From contig JAHZHG010000215.1 in assembly GCA_019420425.1 (NCBI GenBank), forward strand, positions 1 through 5,394: 5,394 nt of DNA, in the 5' to 3' direction. Below, piece by piece: positions 1 through 4,856 of this stretch (the stretch's first letter is position 1; every line of letters starts with the position of its first letter). The translations under genes were made by a program, and so were the position numbers. Source of the DNA: Clostridiales bacterium. GTDB lineage: Bacteria > Bacillota > Clostridia > Lachnospirales > Lachnospiraceae. The notes beneath the pieces are model-generated. The model did not search any database and was not told where the DNA came from. It saw only the letters and a program-made list of their open reading frames with translations.

Positions 1-768
1 GAGGGAGGTCACATACGGACATAATGTATTTTTCAGCATATGCCGGTATAAAAGCCTGTGCTCGGTCATTCCCTTGGACACCGCGGTATCCAGATATTCC
101 TCCTGGTTTACCTGAATGGCCGTACTCTTCATCAGCAAATGATTGGAGGCCGTCCGGTACAGCACCATAATGATCAGCGGAAGCTGCATATGGCGGAAAA
201 TATCCATGGTTTTCTTCCAGCCGGAAAGGCCTCCCGAAGTAATTCCGCTGATGGGAAAAAGCCCCAGCTGGAACGCCAGTACCACGAGGAAAACAATAGC
301 CAGACAGTTGGTAGGGATCGTATTGATCAGCAGGGCCAGCGTGGACAGGATGGAATCCGCCTTTCCCCCGCTGTTTCTCCCACAGTAAAGGCCGCTGATC
401 CCACCCAGGATGCCGGACAGAATAATCGTGGGAACCGCCAGCCATAGCGTCCACTTGGCGCGGAACATAATCGTAGAAAGCACAGGACTTTTTGTCCGGT
501 AGGAATTGCCGAAATCCAGATGGATGGTCTTGTTCAGATAGGCCAGGTATTGCTCGGGGTAGCTTTTATCCAGCCCGTACTCTGCCCGGATCTCTTCGAT
601 TTTCTCCGGAGCGGTGGACATCAGGTTCAGATATTCTTCCTCTCCCAGTATATGACGTACCGTATCCCCCGGCATGAAACGAATCAGAAAGAAATTCAGC
701 GTAATGATGCACAATACAATGAATAATCCTTCTCCCAGGCGCTTTAGCAGATAGTTTAATTTCTTCAT
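1..768 (-). CDS. DppB/NikB-type ABC transporter permease, 3' end cut by window edge
   Basis: Inner permease of a peptide/nickel-type ABC importer, located in the cytoplasmic membrane; with a partner permease it forms the channel fed by the substrate-binding protein encoded upstream. The 256 visible codons start at ATG 768, with GGAG at 778-775, 6 nt upstream. Visible parts: a first membrane helix at about residues 12-32 (FIVLCIITLNFFLIRFMPGD), the typical extracellular stretch with YGLDKSYPEQYLAYL (64-78) and LDFGNSY (84-90), further helices at about 107-129, 137-170 and 195-205, and the cytoplasmic EAA loop at about 223-253 (EEYLDTAVSKGM, then LKNTLCPYV), which contacts the ATPase. Family members are usually about 310-340 residues, so the last membrane helices are missing because of the window edge, not because of a mutation. 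It is separated from the binding-protein gene by 84 nt containing a strong hairpin and is probably on the same transcript. The family is certain; the substrate cannot be told from the permease. Confidence 0.93.
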   Translation of the reverse strand, partial: MKKLNYLLKRLGEGLFIVLCIITLNFFLIRFMPGDTVRHILGEEEYLNLMSTAPEKIEEIRAEYGLDKSYPEQYLAYLNKTIHLDFGNSYRTKSPVLSTIMFRAKWTLWLAVPTIILSGILGGISGLYCGRNSGGKADSILSTLALLINTIPTNCLAIVFLVVLAFQLGLFPISGITSGGLSGWKKTMDIFRHMQLPLIIMVLYRTASNHLLMKSTAIQVNQEEYLDTAVSKGMTEHRLLYRHMLKNTLCPYVTSL

Positions 769-774
769 ATGCAG

Positions 775-778
775 CTCC
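775..778 (-). promoter_or_regulatory. Ribosome binding site of the permease gene
   Basis: GGAG on the minus strand, 6 nt before ATG 768. It lies about 10 nt downstream of the intergenic hairpin and is therefore not buried in it. The next bases upstream (787-779, CCGGAGAAA) can pair with one side of the hairpin tip (813-805), so a competing fold near this site is possible. Confidence 0.7.
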
Positions 779-787
779 GTTTCTCCG

Positions 788-836
788 GAAGAAGCCGGGA
801 ACTGCCGGAGAAAATCTCCGGGTTCCCGGCTTCTTC
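788..836 (-). other. Long intergenic hairpin between binding-protein and permease genes
   Basis: On the plus strand, arm 788-802 is perfectly complementary to 822-836 (15 bp) and arm 805-811 to 815-821 (7 bp). A 2-nt bulge (803-804) lies between the stems and a 3-nt loop (812-814) at the tip. On the transcribed minus strand no U-run follows, so this is not a standard intrinsic terminator. A stable hairpin just after a binding-protein gene and before its permease gene is a known way to protect the upstream message and give more binding protein than permease (compare malE-malF in E. coli). That role is inferred here. The structure itself is read directly. Confidence 0.8.
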
Positions 837-852
837 GCGCCAGCTTGGGCGA

Positions 853-2499
853 TTATTCGATGGGTCTTAAGTTATACCAGGTATCCGGGTTGATTACGCC
901 CCAGCCCGGGTAATTTACCCAGCCGGTGTACTTGTCCGTGCGGTACGGATAGTATGCCATATCCCAGCACAGCGGAATACCGATGCACTCCTCAGCGTTT
1001 AGCTGCTGCAGCTCCTTGGAAGCGGCGTTGTATTCATCCGGTCCGAGGGCATTCAGCAGGTTGTTGTACGCCGTGTTGAAGGATTCCAGGTTGCAGGTTC
1101 CCCACATGCTGATGGGATCGTCAAACATGTACAGATAAGCCGTCTTGTAGTAGGCAACACCCTGGGTGGAATATCCAATATAAATCTGATATGCGCCATC
1201 TTTACGGATTTTTTCCTCAGCGTCAGCGTTTCTTACGCTCTCTTCATCCAGTGTGCACTTGATGCCCACCTGATCCAGGTTATCGATTACGATTTCTGAA
1301 ATTCTCTGATAAAGTGCAGCCTTGGTCTGGTTGTATTGCGGAGTTACCAGTACGTCCATAACAGAACCGTCGGGCAGCTCGCGGTAGCCGTCGCCGTCGG
1401 TATCCACATATCCGGCAGCCTCCAGAACGGCCTTTGCTTCGTCCACATCCTGATATAGCTGCGGAATCGTTTCATCATAGCCCAGAGAAACCGGAGAAAT
1501 GATGCCGGCGCACGGGATCTGGCCATCCTTGCCTCCGATGGTGCTGGCCAGCAGCTCGTAGTTCAAAGCCAGCCTTACTGCCTTACGGAATTCCCGCTCG
1601 TTGCTCGGCGCCTGGTTAAAGCCAAAGATAATCTGGAACAGGCCCTGGTTCTGGCTCATGCCCACATCCAGGCCGTCTACGTTGGAAATCGAATCCAGCA
1701 TGGTTGCACTGATGGGATTGGAATAGTCGTTCATCGCATCCACTTCCCCGTTTACCAGAGCCATAATCAGCGCATCCTGGCTGTCATAGGTGCGTACGAC
1801 CACCCGCTTTACGGTCAGTTCTTTTCCCATATAGGTGTCGGCGACTGCCTCATAGATCATGATTCTTGCATCCTCGTCCACCTCTACCAGCTTGTAGGGG
1901 CCGCAGCCGATGGTGGCATCCTCACCGGTATAGTTGGCGGGATCCTCAATGTTTTCCCAGATATGCTTCGGATAAATCCGGACAAATACAGCGGAATTTC
2001 CCAACGTAAAGTATGCCGCATGATCCTTCACATGCATTTTCACCTGGGTATCGCTCAGCTTCTCCACGGATTCCACCTTGGAAAGATAGCCGGAGCTAAG
2101 CACGTTGTTCATAAAATCTACGGTAAAAAGTACATCATCGATGGTAAACGGCTCGCCGTCATGCCAGGTAATCCCCTGGTCAGTAGCAAAGGTGGCAATA
2201 ATCGTGCTTCCGTCGTCCTGGATTTCCCAGTCAGTCATCAGGTTCGGCGTGATCTCGTTGTTTACGTCTCTGGTCAGCATTGTACCGGCACAAAACGCAT
2301 TGTAATTCATCCGGCCAAACTGCCCGGACTCAGAAGTCAGGCTTCTCGGCTCAATATCCTTTGTGATACCGATCCTCAGCTCCTCAACTATGCCGCTGCC
2401 GCTTTCCGCCGCTTCGGCCTGCACCGGTGTAAATCCGGTCATCATGCTGACTGCCAGTACGGCTGCCAAAACAGAAGAAATTATTTTTTTCATCTTCAT
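853..2499 (-). CDS. Family-5 (peptide/nickel type) ABC transporter substrate-binding protein, cobalamin-riboswitch controlled
   Basis: Extracellular binding protein of an SBP_bac_5 (DppA/OppA/NikA-like) importer, 548 residues, within the usual 500-600. The chosen start is ATG 2499, because AAAAGGAG (2518-2511) lies 11 nt upstream; ATG 2493 is the alternative. The open frame continues upstream to 2826 only because it runs through the riboswitch. Residues 1-30 form a secretion signal: KMKK, a hydrophobic core (6-20), then PVQAEA with a likely signal peptidase I site. No lipobox cysteine is present; the place where one would be expected reads MTGF. Family landmarks: the conserved block ITWHDGEPFTIDDVLFTVDF (110-129), GCGPYKLVEVDED (198-210), FRKAVRLALNYELLAST (304-320), the DEAKAVLEAAGYVDTDGDGYRE segment (353-374) and the C-terminal GWVNYPGWGVINPDTWYNL (526-544). 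The mature part has seven cysteines. The B12 riboswitch upstream points to cobalt, a cobalt complex or a corrinoid as cargo; this is inference, and peptide uptake remains possible. Confidence 0.93.
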   Translation of the reverse strand: MKMKKIISSVLAAVLAVSMMTGFTPVQAEAAESGSGIVEELRIGITKDIEPRSLTSESGQFGRMNYNAFCAGTMLTRDVNNEITPNLMTDWEIQDDGSTIIATFATDQGITWHDGEPFTIDDVLFTVDFMNNVLSSGYLSKVESVEKLSDTQVKMHVKDHAAYFTLGNSAVFVRIYPKHIWENIEDPANYTGEDATIGCGPYKLVEVDEDARIMIYEAVADTYMGKELTVKRVVVRTYDSQDALIMALVNGEVDAMNDYSNPISATMLDSISNVDGLDVGMSQNQGLFQIIFGFNQAPSNEREFRKAVRLALNYELLASTIGGKDGQIPCAGIISPVSLGYDETIPQLYQDVDEAKAVLEAAGYVDTDGDGYRELPDGSVMDVLVTPQYNQTKAALYQRISEIVIDNLDQVGIKCTLDEESVRNADAEEKIRKDGAYQIYIGYSTQGVAYYKTAYLYMFDDPISMWGTCNLESFNTAYNNLLNALGPDEYNAASKELQQLNAEECIGIPLCWDMAYYPYRTDKYTGWVNYPGWGVINPDTWYNLRPIE

Positions 2500-2620
2500 C
2501 TTTCTTTTTTCTCCTTTTCTTATTTGCTTTCGTCGAATTTCAGGCTTCTGCCATTTTATTTGTTCGTTTTTCGGCACGCCTCCTTTCTCTGCACCTGCCA
2601 AAGGGCATACCGGCAATAAG
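2500..2620 (-). other. Untranslated leader between riboswitch terminator and binding-protein gene
   Basis: About 120 nt of transcribed leader between the terminator U-run and the start codon. It holds the real ribosome binding site near its end, plus a second, stronger Shine-Dalgarno-like sequence AAAGGAGG at 2586-2579 with no start codon at a workable distance: GTG follows after 1 nt and the next ATG is at 2554, some 24 nt away. The open frame through it lacks a start with good spacing and shows no protein family resemblance. I see no other gene or motif here. Confidence 0.6.
2511..2518 (-). promoter_or_regulatory. Ribosome binding site deciding the binding-protein start
   Basis: AAAAGGAG on the minus strand, 11 nt before ATG 2499 and 17 nt before the second in-frame ATG at 2493. 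The spacing favours 2499, although it is slightly long. The surrounding leader (about 2500-2520) is almost all purine and should be unstructured. Confidence 0.75.
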
Positions 2621-2655
2621 AAAAGAAAAACGCCCCCACAACAAACTGGGAGCGC
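2621..2655 (-). terminator. Intrinsic terminator of the B12 riboswitch
   Basis: On the minus strand, CGCTCCCA (2654-2647) pairs with TGGGGGCG (2638-2631) across an 8-nt loop, giving 8 bp with one G-U pair; G2655 may add a ninth. A U-rich tract follows at once (TTTTTCTTTTC from 2630). This is the off-state of the expression platform. It also appears to be the first terminator after the RNase G operon, so it may stop read-through from upstream. Confidence 0.88.
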
Positions 2656-2689
2656 AATAAACCTCTTTTCCTTTATTTCTTCATCCCAG
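2646..2689 (-). promoter_or_regulatory. Putative antiterminator of the riboswitch expression platform
   Basis: On the minus strand, CTGGGA (2689-2684) is complementary to TCCCAG (2651-2646), which covers most of the terminator's 5' arm. Nested inside, AATAAA (2677-2672) is complementary to TTTATT (2661-2656). Forming this two-part stem prevents the terminator. It also breaks the hairpin at 2672-2696. The pairings are read directly; their use as the on-state switch is inferred. Confidence 0.6.
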
Positions 2690-2696
2690 AAATAAA
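2672..2696 (-). promoter_or_regulatory. P13-like hairpin directly after the B12 box
   Basis: On the minus strand, TTTATTTCT (2696-2688) is perfectly complementary to AGAAATAAA (2680-2672) around the 7-nt loop GGGATGA (2687-2681). In cobalamin riboswitches a hairpin downstream of the B12 box (P13) docks by its loop onto loop L5 of the aptamer when ligand is bound. The aptamer segment TCACC (minus strand, near 2810-2806) could give an imperfect match to this loop. The hairpin excludes the antiterminator and so would favour termination. The docking is inferred. Confidence 0.6.
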
Positions 2697-2697
2697 T

Positions 2698-2874
2698 ACC
2701 TGCCAAATATCCTGGCTTCGCTTCATCCTCCCGGGAGCCTTCCCATTTCCGGCCATGGAGCCGTATATAGTGGCATATTTCCCGTTCGTCTGCGTTACAG
2801 TAGTGGTGACTGCTGCGGATTTGCACCGCATTCCTTGCCTGACATTGCTGTCAGATGCAGTAATATGATCTGCA
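2698..2874 (-). ncRNA. Cobalamin (B12) riboswitch aptamer
   Basis: Ligand-sensing RNA in the leader of the ABC transporter operon. Conserved blocks in the correct order on the minus strand: a variable hairpin CTGACA-GCAA-TGTCAG with a GNRA tetraloop (2854-2839); AAGGAATGCGGTGCAAATCC (from about 2836), the core GGTGcAAATCCGC motif; CAGTCACCACTACTGTAA (about 2812-2795); GCCACT (2774-2769); ATGGGAAGG (about 2745-2737); and the B12 box GAAGCCAGGATATTTGGCA ending at 2701. The segment between GCCACT and the B12 box, with the GGGAAGG motif, resembles the long peripheral domain of adenosylcobalamin-type (class I) aptamers; ligand class is inferred. The 5' boundary is approximate, set where TGC (2874-2872) can close P1 with GCA near 2701. 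It is followed by a P13-like hairpin, antiterminator and terminator, so control is probably by premature termination when cobalamin is plentiful. Confidence 0.93.
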
Positions 2875-2891
2875 AAAATTCAACAGATTTT

Positions 2892-2927
2892 TGTTAATAG
2901 TATAACAAGCATGGATTCTCCTGTCAA
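2892..2927 (-). promoter_or_regulatory. Sigma-A promoter of the riboswitch-ABC transporter operon
   Basis: On the minus strand, TTGACA (2927-2922) matches the -35 consensus perfectly. A spacer of exactly 17 nt follows, then TATACT (2904-2899), a near-perfect -10 box. Transcription should start near A2892, about 18 nt before the riboswitch. The -35 box contains the TGA stop codon of the RNase G gene (2926-2924). Such a strong promoter fits control after initiation by the riboswitch. Confidence 0.9.
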
Positions 2928-4165
2928 TAACTGTCTGTTTTTTTCTGTTTTTCCGTTTCCACTGCCCGGCATTGCTCTGCCAGCGATTTTTTCCCTTTTT
3001 TACGGGTAATTTCCACCAGATTCAGCCGGGTCATCTCCACGAGCACGGTCTTTACCGGATCGCGGGAAAGAAGGCGTGAAAACTCTTCAAGGAGCAGGCG
3101 CCTGTCCTCTTCTTCTTCCATATTGATAAAATCCACAATAATGATCCCGTATATGCTGCGCAGCCTCAGCTGCCGGGCAATCTCTGCGGCGGCCTCCCGG
3201 TTGATTTTCAGAAAGGTTTTCCGCCTGTCCTTTCCGCCCTCGTATTTTCCGGTATTTACATCGATTACGGTCAGGGCCTCGGTGGGCTCGATGACCAGAT
3301 AGGCGCCGGATTTGAGCCATACGCGCGGAGAGAGGGCCCGCTCCAGCTCCTGATCCAGGCTGTGCAGAGCGGCCAGGGGCAACAGCCTGTCCTGGTACAG
3401 CTCGGTGATTCTGGCCAGCTCGGGATCCGTCAGCTGCAGAAAGGCCAGAATATCCGCATACCAGTCCTGTCGGTCAGTAACAATCCGGCTCAGTCCCTCG
3501 GTATAGGTGTTCTGTATTACGGAAAGGTAGGGCTTCAGCGCAGGGCGCAGACAGGAAAAGCAGGGGCGGTAGGGAGCCGTCTGCAGTATCCGCTCCAGCT
3601 CGGTTTTTAACCGTACAAATTCTTCCTTCAGCGCAGGCTCGGACGCCTGGGCGGCATTGGTGCGGAGAATCAGTCCAAATTCCGGGTTCTCTCCCGCCAT
3701 GGCGGCAGCGGTCCGTTTCAGGCGTTCCTTTTCTGCGGGAGGAAGCTTTCCCGAACAGCTGATCCGTTTATCCTTCAACGTAAGCACCAGGTATTTTCCG
3801 CTCAGGGAAAGCCTGGAGGCCGTAACGCTGGCTTTTTTCGTTTTTACCGCATCCCCGGTCACCTGTACCAGCAGCTCGTCGCCCACGGCGGCCGTTTTGC
3901 ACGGCCCTTTTTTGGTATAAATGCCCTCCCGGGCATCGGCAAGGGGCAGATAGGCCGTCTCCCCGTTTTTCAGCTCCACAAAAGCGGCCTGGATATTTTT
4001 AGCCACCGAGTGTACCCGGCCTACGTAAATCGCCCCCACGTCCGATGCCGTATCGTCGGTAAATACGGTCAGCTCCAGCGGACGCCCGTCCTCTTCCACC
4101 AGCGCAGCAACCGCTGTCCCGTTTTTCCGTGTAGTAATGATCAGCTCAGCACACAATTGGCTCAC
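2924..4165 (-). CDS. rng: Ribonuclease E/G family endoribonuclease, short C-terminus
   Basis: Single-strand-specific endoribonuclease of the RNase E/G (CafA) family, acting in RNA processing and decay in the cytoplasm. The chosen start is GTG 4165 (413 residues), because GAGG lies 6 nt upstream; TTG 4177 and TTG 4156 are alternatives. An N-terminal S1 RNA-binding domain lies at about residues 39-117 (GAIYVGRVHSVAKNIQAAFV). The catalytic DNase I-like region follows at about 285-395, with IDVNTGKYEG (Asp302) and IIIVDFINM (Asp345), matching the two Mg-binding aspartates of E. coli RNase E/G; EIARQLRLR and VEMTRLNLVEITRKK are further signatures. The protein ends soon after KKSLAEQC. The CPxCxG Zn-link and C-terminal domain found in E. 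coli RNase G (489 residues) are absent, and the tail is a charged QKKTDSY. The start overlaps the upstream gene by 20 nt, suggesting translational coupling. Activity is expected because both aspartates are present, but oligomer formation may differ. Confidence 0.93.
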   Translation of the reverse strand: MSQLCAELIITTRKNGTAVAALVEEDGRPLELTVFTDDTASDVGAIYVGRVHSVAKNIQAAFVELKNGETAYLPLADAREGIYTKKGPCKTAAVGDELLVQVTGDAVKTKKASVTASRLSLSGKYLVLTLKDKRISCSGKLPPAEKERLKRTAAAMAGENPEFGLILRTNAAQASEPALKEEFVRLKTELERILQTAPYRPCFSCLRPALKPYLSVIQNTYTEGLSRIVTDRQDWYADILAFLQLTDPELARITELYQDRLLPLAALHSLDQELERALSPRVWLKSGAYLVIEPTEALTVIDVNTGKYEGGKDRRKTFLKINREAAAEIARQLRLRSIYGIIIVDFINMEEEEDRRLLLEEFSRLLSRDPVKTVLVEMTRLNLVEITRKKGKKSLAEQCRAVETEKQKKTDSY

Positions 4166-4856
4166 CCAGTTCCTCAAGAGAAATCAACCTGCGGTTTCCT
4201 TCTGTCCCTTTATCTGCATACAACTCTTTACGTTCAACCAACAGAGAAAAGGGCTGCAGTTCTATTCCGGCATAGGCGGCAAATGCATCGAGCACCAGCT
4301 CGGGACGGATGTTGACGGCGCTGCCTGCCGCCAACTGTAAGAAAATCCCGTCTCCCTGTACCTCCATCCGATACAGATGAGGGCGAATATCCACCTCGGT
4401 ATCCTTTTTCTTGGATTGCTTGATGACCAGGATCTTTTCCTGGGTCAGAAAGCCGTCCAGCTTTTCTTTCCAGTCATCGGGCAGAGGCTGGCTGTCCCGA
4501 AACTCTACGATATAATCGGCCGCGGCTACCAGGGACATCGCCTTGCCCATTTTGCCCTCCTGGATCTGGCGCATACTTAAGACTTCCATCCCCTCTGCCA
4601 TCACTGCATTTAAGCGGCGCACACCCTCCTCGGAGGATACCGGTGTTTTCAGCTCTATATCCATGTATTCGCCCACGCTGGTCAGGCCGACGCCCAACGG
4701 CTGGGCAAAGGACATGACCATATGGGGACTGAAGCCCTCGGTAAAGGCCACGTCCAGGCCGCAGCGGCGCAGCGCCTTCTGGAAATACCGCATGATGTCC
4801 AGATGGCCGATAAACTTCATCGCTCCCTGCTTGGCAAATTTAATTCTTACTTTCAA
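4146..4856 (-). CDS. TIGR03936 / DUF2344 radical SAM-associated protein
   Basis: Partner protein usually encoded next to, or fused with, the TIGR03960 radical SAM protein; its biochemical function is unknown to me. The family is recognised from the N-terminus MKVRIKFAKQGAMKFIGHLD, followed by MRYFQKALRRCGLDVAFTEGFSPHM and FAQPLGVGLTSVGEYMDIEL, and the length of about 236 residues is normal. The start is taken as TTG 4856, because AAAGGAGG (4872-4865) lies 8 nt before it and the protein then begins in the way usual for the family. GTG 4865, three codons upstream, touches the Shine-Dalgarno sequence and is unlikely. The gene overlaps the upstream radical SAM gene by 17 nt and the ribonuclease gene by 20 nt, so the three are probably translated in a coupled way. 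No membrane segment or signal peptide is seen, so it is likely cytoplasmic. Confidence 0.92.
   Translation of the reverse strand: MKVRIKFAKQGAMKFIGHLDIMRYFQKALRRCGLDVAFTEGFSPHMVMSFAQPLGVGLTSVGEYMDIELKTPVSSEEGVRRLNAVMAEGMEVLSMRQIQEGKMGKAMSLVAAADYIVEFRDSQPLPDDWKEKLDGFLTQEKILVIKQSKKKDTEVDIRPHLYRMEVQGDGIFLQLAAGSAVNIRPELVLDAFAAYAGIELQPFSLLVERKELYADKGTEGNRRLISLEELGEPIVC

Noticed and set aside
58..447. Plus-strand open frame of 129 codons
   Set aside because: It lies opposite the permease, whose translation shows clear family motifs; the plus-strand product is low-complexity and unlike any known family.
788..836. Intrinsic terminator between binding-protein and permease genes
   Set aside because: The stem is strong, but the bases after it in the direction of transcription are CCGGAGAAAC, with no U-run.
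2552..2566. Four-codon mini-gene ATG GCA GAA GCC TGA in the leader, as a possible leader peptide
   Set aside because: The nearest Shine-Dalgarno sequence is about 24 nt away and the peptide has no regulatory codon pattern.
1963..2619. Plus-strand open frame of 218 codons
   Set aside because: It is antisense to the binding-protein gene and riboswitch leader, and its end is a translated poly-pyrimidine stretch rich in Phe, Ser and Leu.
2728..2737. 10-bp palindrome CTCCCGGGAG as a possible operator
   Set aside because: It lies inside the peripheral domain of the riboswitch, where base-paired RNA is expected, and downstream of the promoter.
2500..2826. N-terminal extension of the binding protein, giving 657 residues
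   Set aside because: It would translate the riboswitch and its terminator, has no family resemblance, and precedes a proper signal peptide with its own Shine-Dalgarno sequence at 2518-2511.
3657..3920. Plus-strand open frame of 87 codons
   Set aside because: It is a shadow of the ribonuclease gene, which has intact S1 and catalytic motifs on the minus strand.
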